64,000 nt of DNA from Bacteroidota bacterium (GTDB taxonomy: Bacteria; Bacteroidota; Bacteroidia; Chitinophagales; Saprospiraceae), in assembly GCA_020160935.1 (NCBI GenBank), contig JAIUPL010000009.1, positions 124,001 through 188,000 of the forward strand, in the 5' to 3' direction. Below, piece by piece: positions 15,701 through 23,953 of the stretch. A model generated the notes under the pieces. It had not been told where the DNA came from. It saw only the letters and a list, made by a program, of their open reading frames with translations, and searched no databases. Made by a program: the position numbers and the translations under genes. The stretch's first letter is position 1. Each line of letters begins with the position of its first letter.

Positions 15701-17662
15701 GATATTCCAGCAGGTGCTATGGTTCACAACAATACGCTGAGCGTGTCGCAGGGCAGCACCGAAGTTATTACGACGGCTTATTTGCAGGTATACGCCAGCG
15801 GGCAGGCATCTCAACTGACTTACACCCTGTTGGAATTGCCGCTCCATGGCACATTGCTGTTGAATGGCAATCTGCTGGGTGCAGGCGCTACTTTCACGCA
15901 GGCCGACATCGACGCAGGCGCCTTGTCGTACACCCACAACGGCGATCAGAGCCTGACGGATAATTTCCATTTCGACGTGTATGATGCGCAGAATTTTTCG
16001 TGGCTGCACAATCAGGTTTTCAGCATTGTTATTTTGCAAAATGACCTGACAGCCTCCGCCACTGTAACACATGTCGTTTCCTGCTATGATGGAAATGACG
16101 GCGCCATTACAGTAGAAGCAAGCGGACTCGATGGCAATTATGAGTATGTTCTGAATAATGGCGATCCGCAAACTTCCAATGTTTTCAGTAACCTGGCGGC
16201 CGGATCTTACACCGTAGTAGTGACGGGGCAGTTTGGATTTAGCACAACAGTGGGCCCCTTGGTACTCTCTAACCCTGCACAACTTATTGCAGGCGCTACG
16301 GTAGATGCTGATCAGATTACTGCTTCCAGTACTGGCGGTACCGGACCATACACCTACCGACTCGACGAACAGAATTATCAGGCCTCGCCTGTTTTTGAAT
16401 CTGTACCCAATGGAATTCACGTAGTATCCGTACAGGATGCGAACGGCTGTGTGGCTTCCACGCAGGTAATTGTTGCTGTCAACTCCTTGCTAGCATTTAC
16501 GGAAGCGGCGCAAAATATCTCCTGTTTTGGAGGGGCCAATGGCGTTCTCGTTGTCACGGCAGCAGGCAGCACACCTCCATTCGAGTACAGTCTTAACGGG
16601 GCAGATTTTCAAACCTCCAATGTATTTACAGGCCTGGGTGCAGGTTTTTATACAGCGATTGTTCGCGATGCTAGCAGCATGGTCGTGTTTACCAATGAAG
16701 TAGAACTGACACAGCCCACTCAACTGACGCTCGAAGCGAACAACAACATCAATGACGTAGTGCTTACCCCTTCAGGCGGCACGCCTCCTTACACGCTGAC
16801 CATCAACGATGAGCCATCCGACGTTTTTGAATTTATCGATTTGGAAGAAGGTGAATACACCTTTGTTGTAACTGACGCCAATGGTTGTTCAGCCGGCGCA
16901 CAGGCCACCGCACTTGGTAACACCCTGGTCAATTTCTTCCAGGCAGTATCGGCAGTATCCTGTGCTGGCGACCAGGATGGGGTCATCGGACTTTGTATCG
17001 ACGGCGGCTACGGCCCGCTGACGGCTACGATTACTCCGGAAGCCGGCACTTTTGCCGGTAGCAGCAATGGTTCCTGTGCATTCCTGGCTTCTTTTTTCAA
17101 CCTGCCACCCGACACGTATACCATTACCATCACCGACTCGCTGGGTTTTAGCATAATAACGGGCGCCACCGTGACGGCCCCGGAACCACTGACGCTGGAA
17201 GTAACCCATCAGGCCGATACCCTCATTGCCCTCGCCAGTGGTGGTACATTCAGTTATGAATACAGCCTCGATGGCGAAAACTGGCAGTCGGAACAATACT
17301 TCCCGGGGCTGACAGAAGGATATTATACGGTGTTTGCGCGCGACATCAAACTTTGCAGCGACTCACTCACTTACTTCCTCAACCTGACCGGAACGGTCGA
17401 TCCTGCTACTGCCTGGGGTGTAAGCGTATCGCCCAATCCCGGCGCCGGCCTGTTCAACCTGCGCATGACCAACGCACCCGGCGATTTGTCGGGCGAGATA
17501 ACTGATATGACCGGCCGCAGTTTGCGCAACCTTGACTTCCATCCCGGACAAGGCGCCTTCCAAACCCAAATCGATCTGCAAAACTTGCCTCAAGGGATGT
17601 ATGTGCTGCGATTGACGGATGGGAAACAGACGGGAGTGCTGCGGCTGAGTGTGGTGAGATAG
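12716..17662 (+). CDS. Giant secreted metzincin (reprolysin-like) with P-domain, SprB repeats and T9SS type A sorting domain
   Basis: 1648 residues. A signal peptide (MSTRLTLLLCLWGCFGVLHAQ) is followed by a propeptide-like region and a catalytic metzincin domain with the complete zinc motif H335EMGH339QFGANH345 and the Met-turn STIMGYAG. Then come a fibronectin-III-like module (about 748-835), a proprotein-convertase P domain (about 840-992), a CSPG/cadherin-like repeat (about 1000-1100), several SprB-type repeats (VSCYDGNDGAI, ISCFGGANGV, VSCAGDQDGV; about 1115-1490) and a T9SS type A C-terminal domain (about 1568-1648, VSPNPGAGLFNL to the end). It is exported by Sec, then moved to the surface or medium by T9SS. 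A role in degrading external protein is likely. Its stop overlaps an AGTCCTG repeat. Confidence 0.93.
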   Translation: MSTRLTLLLCLWGCFGVLHAQSLWTDLTGHAPAISGKRYIIPQQYRTLHLEADGMQALLSTVSEQAPGVMPVTLALPMPDGSSKRFLIYETPLMAPELQARYPESRSYTGIGMDDPTASLKCDLTPWGFHAMVRSKQFSTVFIDPYAQGNRDYYISYYKKDLLTKGKNAPEFSCGIQSHNTAQPENENTPEFQGDCQLRRYRLALACTREYSAFHGDTKPLVMAAMVTSMNRVNGVYEDELAVTMQMVANNDTLIYLSTMTDPYSNNNGGAMLNQNRTTCNNRIGLNNYDIGHVFSTGGGGIAGLGVVCTSDKAQGVTGSGTPIGDAFDIDYVAHEMGHQFGANHTQNNDCNSEAVASMEPGSASTIMGYAGICAPDVQLHSDDYFHAISLQEIGLFITTGAGNTCPVKTITGNSTPTVNGGPNFTIPKSTPFALTATGSDANGDPLTYCWEQMDPQFATMPPVSTSATGPLFRSYTPVASPTRYFPNLPDLINNVNSDWEELPGVARTMNFRVTARDNNPAGGCTEEDDVLVTVAGNAGPFVVTAPNTNVLWYVGESKAVTWSVANTNIAPVNATQVRISLSTDGGYTYPYILANSVPNNGSANVTVPNQLSNKCRIKVEGVGNIFFDISNQNFRIELPPFPSFTLVNSVSDLTICAGDTASFTLQTQSIAGFTGNINLTTNGNPLGSTVAVSAATIAAGQGANVQIYGITPLMSGNYNLVISGTADTLLVRDTVALTILPGSPALSTPLSPADGATGLGTGVTLQWTEVNFASTYTVQVSLNADFSTTVYSQTLSGTSADISGLQPGKVYYWRVRAANFCGVAAYSETFAFQVQNLQCNQTFTSTDVPQVIDDASVNTALSILDVPVTAVIGSAQVNIQISHTWVGDLEARLATPWGADIVLFDQPGVPGSQYGCGNDNINVTFSDAATNNAAALEGQCNTNPALSGTFQPIMPLSALNGQDAGGEWQLYVDDNVGEDGGSIDQWSLTFCFQSDIPAGAMVHNNTLSVSQGSTEVITTAYLQVYASGQASQLTYTLLELPLHGTLLLNGNLLGAGATFTQADIDAGALSYTHNGDQSLTDNFHFDVYDAQNFSWLHNQVFSIVILQNDLTASATVTHVVSCYDGNDGAITVEASGLDGNYEYVLNNGDPQTSNVFSNLAAGSYTVVVTGQFGFSTTVGPLVLSNPAQLIAGATVDADQITASSTGGTGPYTYRLDEQNYQASPVFESVPNGIHVVSVQDANGCVASTQVIVAVNSLLAFTEAAQNISCFGGANGVLVVTAAGSTPPFEYSLNGADFQTSNVFTGLGAGFYTAIVRDASSMVVFTNEVELTQPTQLTLEANNNINDVVLTPSGGTPPYTLTINDEPSDVFEFIDLEEGEYTFVVTDANGCSAGAQATALGNTLVNFFQAVSAVSCAGDQDGVIGLCIDGGYGPLTATITPEAGTFAGSSNGSCAFLASFFNLPPDTYTITITDSLGFSIITGATVTAPEPLTLEVTHQADTLIALASGGTFSYEYSLDGENWQSEQYFPGLTEGYYTVFARDIKLCSDSLTYFLNLTGTVDPATAWGVSVSPNPGAGLFNLRMTNAPGDLSGEITDMTGRSLRNLDFHPGQGAFQTQIDLQNLPQGMYVLRLTDGKQTGVLRLSVVR

Positions 17663-17751
17663 TCCTGAGTCGTAAGTCCTGAGTCGTAAGTCCTGAGTCG
17701 CTTATCAATTTTGGTAAAAGACTTAGGACTCAGGACTCAGGACTTACGACT
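17661..17751. repeat. AGTCCTG/AGTCGTA heptamer hairpin
   Basis: The left side (17661-17700) is nearly six heptamers alternating AGTCCTG and AGTCGTA; the right side (17720-17751) is the inverted form. The first unit starts on the last two bases of the metzincin stop codon. It fills the spacer up to the dnaX promoter. Close relatives are at 61296-61456. Confidence 0.92.
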
Positions 17752-17759
17752 TTATTACT

Positions 17760-17767
17760 TACTTTTG
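17760..17767 (+). promoter_or_regulatory. dnaX -7 promoter box seven bases before the ATG
   Basis: TACTTTTG matches TAnnTTTG exactly. Only TGGGTAC separates it from the ATG at 17775, so transcription should start within a base or two of the start codon. No TTG is visible at the usual distance upstream. Confidence 0.5.
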
Positions 17768-17774
17768 TGGGTAC

Positions 17775-19502
17775 ATGAGCAACTTCATTGTTTCAGCCCG
17801 AAAGTATCGCCCGCAGCGTTTTGAAGACGTGGTTGGGCAGCAACATGTAGCCGGCACCCTTAAAAATGCGCTGGCTACCGACCACGTTGCACATGCCTTC
17901 CTCTTCACCGGTCCGCGGGGGGTGGGCAAAACTACCTGTGCACGTATTTTGGCCAAAGTGCTGAACTGCGAAAACCGTACGGCCGAGTACGAAGCCTGCA
18001 ATGAATGCTCTTCCTGCAAGTCGTTCAATGAAAATGCCTCGTTCAACATCATCGAACTCGACGCGGCTTCCAACAATTCCGTCGAGCACATCCGGGCGCT
18101 CACCGAGCAGGTGCGGTTCCAGCCGCAGCAGGGCCGCTACAAGGTGTTTATCATCGACGAGGTGCACATGCTCTCCAACCAGGCGTTCAATGCGTTCCTG
18201 AAAACACTGGAAGAACCGCCGCCATATGCCATTTTTATCCTGGCGACGACGGAAAAGCACAAGATCATCCCGACCATTCTGTCACGCTGCCAGATATTCG
18301 ATTTTCGCCGCATTACCGTGGCCGACATGGTGCTGCACCTGAAAGAAATCTGCCACAAGGAAGGCATCGATGCCGAAGAAGACGCCTTGCACATCATTGC
18401 CCAAAAAGCCGATGGGGCGCTGCGCGATGCCCTGTCTATTTTTGACCGAATCATCAGTTTTTCGGGAAAAAAAGTGCGCTACGACGACGTCATCGAAAAC
18501 CTGAACGTACTCGATTACGACTATTATTTCCAGATTACCGATGCACTGCTGGCCGAAGATGCGCCGGCTATTCTGAATCTCTTCGACCAGATTCTGCGCA
18601 AGGGTTTTGAAGCCGATATTTTTATCAGCGGCCTGGCCGAGCACCTGCGCAACATCCTCGTTTGCAAGGACGCTACCACGCTCGACCTGCTGGAAGTGGG
18701 CGAATCGCTGCGCGAACGCTATCGGAAACAGGCCTCGCTGGCGCCTTCTTCCTTCCTGCTCACAGCGCTGAACCTCTGCAACGACTGCGATATCAATTTC
18801 AAAATGGCGCGCAACAAACGCCTCCATGTGGAAATGGCGCTGCTGAAAATGTGCTACATCCACCGCGCTGCGCCTGCAGGTGTGCAGGAAAAAAAAACGA
18901 CTGACCTGAGCCCGGCCCCCAAGCCAACCACACCTGCTCCGCCAACACCTGAGCCTGCTCAGCCTGCAAAAACCGGGAATGCTCAAGCACTCGATCGCAC
19001 GGAAATGATTGCCCTGGCTTCCGGTCTTCGGCAGGGCGTTAAAAAAGCGGAAAGCATCCCGCTTCGCCTCGATGCCTACGACCAGGCCGTGGAAGTGGAG
19101 GAGGCGCGCAAGGCAAGTTTGCAAAGCCGCCTGTCGCTCGAAAATATAAAAACGGAGTGGGCCGCTTATGCCGCTTCCGTGGAGTCGAATCTGGTGCGCA
19201 TCGCTTTTAACAGCGCTGAATTGCGCCTGGATGAACATATCCTCACCGCAACCGTTTCAAGCGTCATCGATCGCAACCACATTCAGGGCGAACTCATGCG
19301 CCTGCTGGATACCCTGCGCCAGCGCCTGCACGATATGCGTCTGAAAATCGAGGTGGCCATCGACGACACCAAAGTGCGCGAACAACAACCCGTTCGGCCG
19401 GTACGCCCCCTTACCGCCAAGGAAAAACTCGAGCGCCTGAAAGAGTCCAATCCAATGGTGGATGAATTGCTGCGGCGTTTTGAGTTGAAAATGGACGAAT
19501 AG
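17775..19502 (+). CDS. dnaX: DNA polymerase III subunits gamma/tau
   Basis: 575 residues. The AAA+ clamp-loader domain occupies about 1-360: YRPQRFEDVVGQQHV, Walker A GPRGVGKTT (46-54), a zinc module with Cys65, Cys75, Cys78 and Cys81, Walker B-type DEVHML, and sensor-1 ATTE. A P/T-rich linker (about 375-400) leads to a C-terminal tau-like region with charged helices. It loads the sliding clamp and organises the replisome. The neighbouring spacers on both sides are composed of tandem repeats. Confidence 0.95.
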   Translation: MSNFIVSARKYRPQRFEDVVGQQHVAGTLKNALATDHVAHAFLFTGPRGVGKTTCARILAKVLNCENRTAEYEACNECSSCKSFNENASFNIIELDAASNNSVEHIRALTEQVRFQPQQGRYKVFIIDEVHMLSNQAFNAFLKTLEEPPPYAIFILATTEKHKIIPTILSRCQIFDFRRITVADMVLHLKEICHKEGIDAEEDALHIIAQKADGALRDALSIFDRIISFSGKKVRYDDVIENLNVLDYDYYFQITDALLAEDAPAILNLFDQILRKGFEADIFISGLAEHLRNILVCKDATTLDLLEVGESLRERYRKQASLAPSSFLLTALNLCNDCDINFKMARNKRLHVEMALLKMCYIHRAAPAGVQEKKTTDLSPAPKPTTPAPPTPEPAQPAKTGNAQALDRTEMIALASGLRQGVKKAESIPLRLDAYDQAVEVEEARKASLQSRLSLENIKTEWAAYAASVESNLVRIAFNSAELRLDEHILTATVSSVIDRNHIQGELMRLLDTLRQRLHDMRLKIEVAIDDTKVREQQPVRPVRPLTAKEKLERLKESNPMVDELLRRFELKMDE

Positions 19503-19509
19503 CAGGTTG

Positions 19510-19537
19510 GTTATCAGTTATCTGTTATTGGTTATCA
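19510..19537. repeat. GTTATCA heptamer array
   Basis: Four tandem heptamers (GTTATCA, GTTATCT, GTTATTG, GTTATCA) followed by GGGTGG, as in the hairpin at 12460-12600. It begins just after the dnaX stop. Confidence 0.88.
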
Positions 19538-19573
19538 GGGTGGTAATGATACATCTCTGATTACGCTGACTTC

Positions 19574-19608
19574 TCACTCTCTCACCCTCTCACTCTCTCA
19601 CCCTCTAT
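19574..19608. repeat. CTCACTCT/CTCACCCT octamer array
   Basis: Four 8-bp units alternating CTCACTCT and CTCACCCT, the reverse complement of the GTGAGAG family. It ends within six bases of the Crp/Fnr ATG, so the whole dnaX-crp spacer is largely two unrelated tandem repeats. Confidence 0.88.
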
Positions 19609-19610
19609 TC

Positions 19611-20297
19611 ATGCTTTGGCATCTCGAAAACATCGACGTTACGCATCTGCTTTGCCCGCTCAAACTCGGCGACGATGAACGCATGTCGAGACATACCCGC
19701 CAGGTATTCAAAAAAGGAGATCCGGTGTATGTGCCCAGCGAACTGGCCGACCGCATTTTTTTTATCGATCAGGGGCGGATCAAAATTTCGGTGATGAATG
19801 AGGAAGGCAAGGAAATTACCAAAGCCATTCTCGGCCGCGGTGAGGTGTTCGGCGAACTGGCCCTGCTGGGCGAGGAGCAACGCCACGACTTCGCCACCGC
19901 CCTCGAAGACACGACTGCCTGCGTGGTGACGCTCGACGAACTGCGCAGCCTCATGCGCGAACGCAGCGAACTCAACCTGTTTTTTATGCGCATGTTCGGC
20001 GCCCGCCAATTGGAAATGGAGCGCCGCCTGGAATCGCTGGTATTTCGCGACAGCCGCAGCCGAATTGTAGAATTTCTGGTGTCGCTGGTCAAAAACAAAG
20101 GCCAGCGCGTGGGCTACGAATGGGTGGTGCGCCAGTTTCTGACCCACCAGGAAATTGCCAACCTGACGGCCACCAGCCGACAAACAGTGACGACGACACT
20201 GAATGATTTACGGTTTAAAAAACTGCTGACGTTCAATCGATCGAGGCTTCTGGTGCGGGATTTGGAGAAACTGGAGATGGAGGTGCGGAACGGATGA
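19611..20297 (+). CDS. Crp/Fnr family transcriptional regulator
   Basis: 228 residues. The N-terminal cyclic-nucleotide-binding-like beta-roll (about 25-140, with GEVFGELALLGEEQRHDF) is joined by a long dimer helix (about 120-145) to a winged helix-turn-helix (about 185-215, LTHQEIANLTATSRQTVTTTL). No Cys cluster for an Fe-S centre is present, so it is not a classical Fnr. The effector and targets are unknown; an adenylate cyclase lies at the far end of this window but no link is shown. ATG at 19611 immediately follows a repeat array. Confidence 0.9.
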   Translation: MLWHLENIDVTHLLCPLKLGDDERMSRHTRQVFKKGDPVYVPSELADRIFFIDQGRIKISVMNEEGKEITKAILGRGEVFGELALLGEEQRHDFATALEDTTACVVTLDELRSLMRERSELNLFFMRMFGARQLEMERRLESLVFRDSRSRIVEFLVSLVKNKGQRVGYEWVVRQFLTHQEIANLTATSRQTVTTTLNDLRFKKLLTFNRSRLLVRDLEKLEMEVRNG

Positions 20298-20333
20298 CTC
20301 GTCGAAAACAGTGTTAAAGTTGTTCGGCTGGTA

Positions 20334-20364
20334 TTGGATTTATCAATTGAAAAATGTAGGTTTG
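20334..20364 (+). promoter_or_regulatory. Promoter of the zincin-like lipoprotein
   Basis: TTG (20334-20336), a 20-bp spacer and TAGGTTTG (20357-20364) fit the Bacteroidota consensus, with the ATG at 20433. Confidence 0.6.
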
Positions 20365-20432
20365 TTTCACTTCGGCGATGATCCGGACTTCACCGAAACA
20401 TTCTTCATTGTTCACTATGTTAAATTCCCAAA

Positions 20433-22394
20433 ATGATGCAAAACACCTTTCGTTTGCTCAGTTTATGTATTGTATTCCACTTGGCCTCCTGCCAGAAAAA
20501 CTTTGAACCAGTCTCCCCCCCCGACAGTGACCCCTCCGCTCCTTCACTCCTGACAGAACGCGATCCATCATCCATCACCTGGGCATCTGCCGCCACTGTG
20601 GTGGGCTCGCCGAAAAACATTCCTTACGCCGTCAATACCATTCGCCAGGCTTACAACGAAGTGTACGGAACGAACCTGACTACCCTGCAACCCAATTATC
20701 TGTATGTACGTTTTCTGCCCCAGGATGCAGAAGATGTTGGTTTGCTGAGCAAGACCGAACTGGAATTCTGGGATTTTCCACTCCATCGGGAACTGATTTC
20801 CTTAGGTGAAAAATACCATGACCCTTCCGTGAGTTCGCCTGATTTCACCTGGCAGTATGCGGTAGTGCCTGCCGATTTTGAATTTCCGGCAGTGCAATAT
20901 GAAATTATCGAACCCCTTGCGCTGGTACCCGAAGATTGCAAGGTGGCGCAGGCTGCCTTTGCACTTTCCCAGAACGAATACGACGCACCCGACAAGTTTG
21001 AAGCCGACCCGGCTATCAAAGACGGCAAAGTAGACTACGAACTGCCCAAGGATGATAAAATACCCGGCGGCGACACGCCGGAAGTACCCGGCCCTGACAA
21101 TACCCTGCTTAACCCGGCCGCCTGCGGATGTGCATTGCCCGACGATGTGCGGAAACCTTCGGGCTGTGTGACGGTGGAGGATAACAACTTGGGTATTTAT
21201 GACCCGGTGAGGCAGGTACAGGTAATGACTTCATCCTCGCGCCTCTTTGGGTTTCTTTTTCACCGAACCACCTACACCAATGAGAAAGGCTGCTGGGAAA
21301 TCAACCATAGGTACAAAGGGAAAATTCACGTATGGGTGCGATTTATAAGCGGCGTGTGTGAAATAAGAACCATGAGCAGCCTGCTCGACTTGTGGGATTA
21401 TTCCTTGCCCCGAAAAGCATACATCGGAAAATTCGGTGGCCCGAATTTCAATAACATTGCCATTCAGTTTGACTGGACAAGTACCATCGATACCAAACAG
21501 TTCAGAAACTGGGTAGCCTCTACCATTAATAACTCTGTGTATGAAACCCAGCGTTATTTTGAATTCAACGGATTGCCGCATCCGCCGTCTAATTTAAAGA
21601 TACTGGTTACATTGTGGGGAGATCAAAGTAATACAGGATCGGCCCCTATGTTGAACTGGCTGTCAGTAATGGGAATAAGTACATCCATTATTTCAGGGGT
21701 ATCGCTGAATGAACTGTTAACCGGTGTATTCGGCGTTAATTCTACAACTCTTATTCCTCTTGCATTACCTGGATTTACAGTTGGTGCATTGGTAGAAGAT
21801 GCACCATTGCCTGATATCGTTTTTAACCTGAATAATGGACTCGATGTAAATGCTGATGACATTAGAGAAACAAGTTACCATGAACTGGCTCACAGTATTC
21901 ATTTTGACAGGGCGGGGCCTGTTTATTGGTTAAACGAAATAGCATTTACTGTCGCCCATTCAGGCTACGGCGATGGTACTGATCCCGGCTCAGGGAGAGT
22001 AGAAGTTGTGGAATCATGGGGATTTATGATGGGTAGAAATATGGCACATATTAGATATGGAATATTTCACAGTAATCTTCAAGAACAAGGTTCATGGTTG
22101 AGAAGGGTTGAATCAGAAAGATTTGCTGAAGGATTTATTCCTTGTGGATGGCAATATGACTTATTGGACGACAATGGTCAAAACCCGCCCGATGTAGTAG
22201 AAACACTTCTACTCCCTCCTTTCCCACCATTTATTGATAACATTAGTGGATTTAGCCTTCTGGAAATTTACAACACTATGGGCGACGACATGCTTTCAAT
22301 TGAGCAGCAAAAGTCTTCTCTTCAACCATTGCTTCTTCAAAAAGGGCTGAGCGTATCCGACTATAATGCTCTTTCAAATGGGTATGGGTTCTAA
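20433..22394 (+). CDS. Lipoprotein with zincin-like HELAH motif
   Basis: 653 residues. A signal peptide and lipobox LASC (Cys20) are followed by a Pro-rich stretch, a region with several acidic segments (about 200-230) and a Cys pair in ACGCALP. Near the C terminus, H483ELAH487 in ETSYHELAHSIHFDRAG is a zinc-metallopeptidase-type HExxH in a helical context. No family was recognised, so peptidase activity is inferred from the motif alone. Base composition changes inside the gene: the first 800 bp resemble the neighbours, while from about 21500 on the gene becomes AT-rich, like the two lipoprotein genes that follow. Confidence 0.78.
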   Translation: MMQNTFRLLSLCIVFHLASCQKNFEPVSPPDSDPSAPSLLTERDPSSITWASAATVVGSPKNIPYAVNTIRQAYNEVYGTNLTTLQPNYLYVRFLPQDAEDVGLLSKTELEFWDFPLHRELISLGEKYHDPSVSSPDFTWQYAVVPADFEFPAVQYEIIEPLALVPEDCKVAQAAFALSQNEYDAPDKFEADPAIKDGKVDYELPKDDKIPGGDTPEVPGPDNTLLNPAACGCALPDDVRKPSGCVTVEDNNLGIYDPVRQVQVMTSSSRLFGFLFHRTTYTNEKGCWEINHRYKGKIHVWVRFISGVCEIRTMSSLLDLWDYSLPRKAYIGKFGGPNFNNIAIQFDWTSTIDTKQFRNWVASTINNSVYETQRYFEFNGLPHPPSNLKILVTLWGDQSNTGSAPMLNWLSVMGISTSIISGVSLNELLTGVFGVNSTTLIPLALPGFTVGALVEDAPLPDIVFNLNNGLDVNADDIRETSYHELAHSIHFDRAGPVYWLNEIAFTVAHSGYGDGTDPGSGRVEVVESWGFMMGRNMAHIRYGIFHSNLQEQGSWLRRVESERFAEGFIPCGWQYDLLDDNGQNPPDVVETLLLPPFPPFIDNISGFSLLEIYNTMGDDMLSIEQQKSSLQPLLLQKGLSVSDYNALSNGYGF

Positions 22395-22416
22395 ATTGCT
22401 TGGTAGTGCTTGAATA

Positions 22417-22517
22417 GTGTGCTCAGGATTGAAACTCGGAGTAAGGAGACTATTCTTCAGATAGATGAGGAAATAATTAGTACATATTCTGATCCGTTTT
22501 GATACCCCTGAGCACAC
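22417..22517. repeat. Small inverted-repeat-bounded spacer element
   Basis: GTGTGCTCAGG (22417-22427) and CCTGAGCACAC (22507-22517) are perfect inverted copies enclosing 79 bp of non-coding sequence between two lipoprotein genes. It may be a terminator-like stem or a small mobile-element remnant. Confidence 0.4.
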
Positions 22518-22552
22518 ATATTTCAATTTCCGTTGTCAACTATGATTAAAAA

Positions 22553-23197
22553 ATGATTATGCAAATTAATTTTTCATTACTAATATGCGTTTCAAGTGTA
22601 ATAGTTTTTACGGGAGGTTGTTCATCTTGTAAAGACTGCCCTAGTGCATTAGAATACCACCTCCCAATTTCACTTACGCCTCAACAGGACACCTTTAGTA
22701 TTGGTGACACACTCCATCTTTCTATTCGCATCCCAAAAGACCTTACTGATAAACAGGGCGGGATTAAGAACACCTTTGAAAATTTTGATTTTAAATTGAA
22801 GATTGTTGGTTATAGATATGACGAGCCACATGAGTTTAGTACTCGAATTTTTAATATCACAACTCAAATAGGATATGATTCTGTTTCTTATTACAGTTTT
22901 TTCGATGAGTATGGTTTACGCCCTGTCTACAATGGTTCTGAATACATCTACGAGGGTACCCTAACCTTGAAAGAATCAGGCGTTTTTGCAGTCTACCCAG
23001 GTACAGGGTACAATGATGACACCAATCGGGCCGAAATACACGGAGAATGTGATATGTTAACTATCTACTTTTATTCTGACACCAACAACGGCCAAAACAA
23101 CAATGTCGAACTCGTTTCTCCCTACAATGGCAACTCCACTTTCTGGGAAAATCAGTTCAAACTTAGTGGCGGGTATGCCTTTGTAGTAAGAGAATAA
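22553..23197 (+). CDS. Small lipoprotein, copy 1 of a tandem pair
   Basis: 214 residues with a signal peptide and lipobox TGGC (Cys23). It is followed by a beta-rich body containing IGDTLHLSIRIP, NTFENFDFKL and an LKESGVFAVYPG segment, and ends in the motif NNNVELVSPYNGNSTFWENQF. No known domain was recognised. The body is AT-rich, but the final 80 bp is richer in GC and almost identical to the end of the next gene. ATG at 22553 was chosen; a second ATG two codons in is possible. Confidence 0.72.
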   Translation: MIMQINFSLLICVSSVIVFTGGCSSCKDCPSALEYHLPISLTPQQDTFSIGDTLHLSIRIPKDLTDKQGGIKNTFENFDFKLKIVGYRYDEPHEFSTRIFNITTQIGYDSVSYYSFFDEYGLRPVYNGSEYIYEGTLTLKESGVFAVYPGTGYNDDTNRAEIHGECDMLTIYFYSDTNNGQNNNVELVSPYNGNSTFWENQFKLSGGYAFVVRE

Positions 23198-23298
23198 AAA
23201 CCTCTATGCCTCTACCACAAGTTTCAATGCCTGGTGTCAGTATGATCGGCATCTGGTCGTGTGGTGGTACTACAGACAGAATACCCATTTTTTTTGCT

Positions 23299-23940
23299 AT
23301 GCGCAACTTAACAGCCTTTATTTTCGCATTTCAAGGGATTGTATTTCTATTTGCCTCAGGCCTATCCTGTAAGGATAAAAATTGTCCCAACAGTTTGGTC
23401 TACCATCTGCCTGTAACAGTTACCCCATTATCCGATACCTTTAATATTGGTGATTCTTTGTATGTAGACATCGATTTTCCAGAAGAGTTAATGGATATAA
23501 ACGGTGAAATAGGTAACACCTTTGAAAATTTTGATTTCAAATTGTTTATATCTACTGCAAGGTATGATGTACCACACCAATATAGTTCACAAGCATTTGA
23601 TCTTTACACTGTTGAAGGCAGTGATACTCTTGTTGAATTTTCATCTTCTAATGAGTATGCACTAACCCTAAAATATAAAGAATCAAAATATAAATATACT
23701 GGCTATATTATTTTGAAAGAACCAGGGGTTTTTGCTGTTTATTTTGCCTCATACTACGAGAGTTTCACAGATCCATTGACAATAAGAGGAAATTGCGATC
23801 ACCTTAGTGTTCATTTGTATTGTGAGACCAACGATGGCCAAAACAACAACGTCGAACTCGTTTCCCCCTATAACGGCAACTCCACGTTCTGGGAAAATCA
23901 GTTCAAAAAGGGGGGCGGGTATGCCTTTGTAGTAAGGTAG
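23299..23940 (+). CDS. Small lipoprotein, copy 2 of a tandem pair
   Basis: 213 residues, a paralogue of the preceding gene along its length: signal peptide with lipobox GLSC (Cys24), CxxxxCPNSLVYHLPV, IGDSLYVDIDFP, NTFENFDFKL, KEPGVFAVYF and the shared ending NNNVELVSPYNGNSTFWENQF. The ATG at 23299 is chosen because it aligns the signal peptide with copy 1; an in-frame ATG at 23206 would add 31 residues without a signal. Function unknown; probably an envelope lipoprotein arisen by local duplication. Confidence 0.72.
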   Translation: MRNLTAFIFAFQGIVFLFASGLSCKDKNCPNSLVYHLPVTVTPLSDTFNIGDSLYVDIDFPEELMDINGEIGNTFENFDFKLFISTARYDVPHQYSSQAFDLYTVEGSDTLVEFSSSNEYALTLKYKESKYKYTGYIILKEPGVFAVYFASYYESFTDPLTIRGNCDHLSVHLYCETNDGQNNNVELVSPYNGNSTFWENQFKKGGGYAFVVR

Positions 23941-23953
23941 TATTTTCGCCCGC

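Noticed and set aside
23206-23298. N-terminal extension of the second small lipoprotein
   Set aside because: The extra 31 residues have no match in copy 1 and would hide the signal peptide and lipobox.
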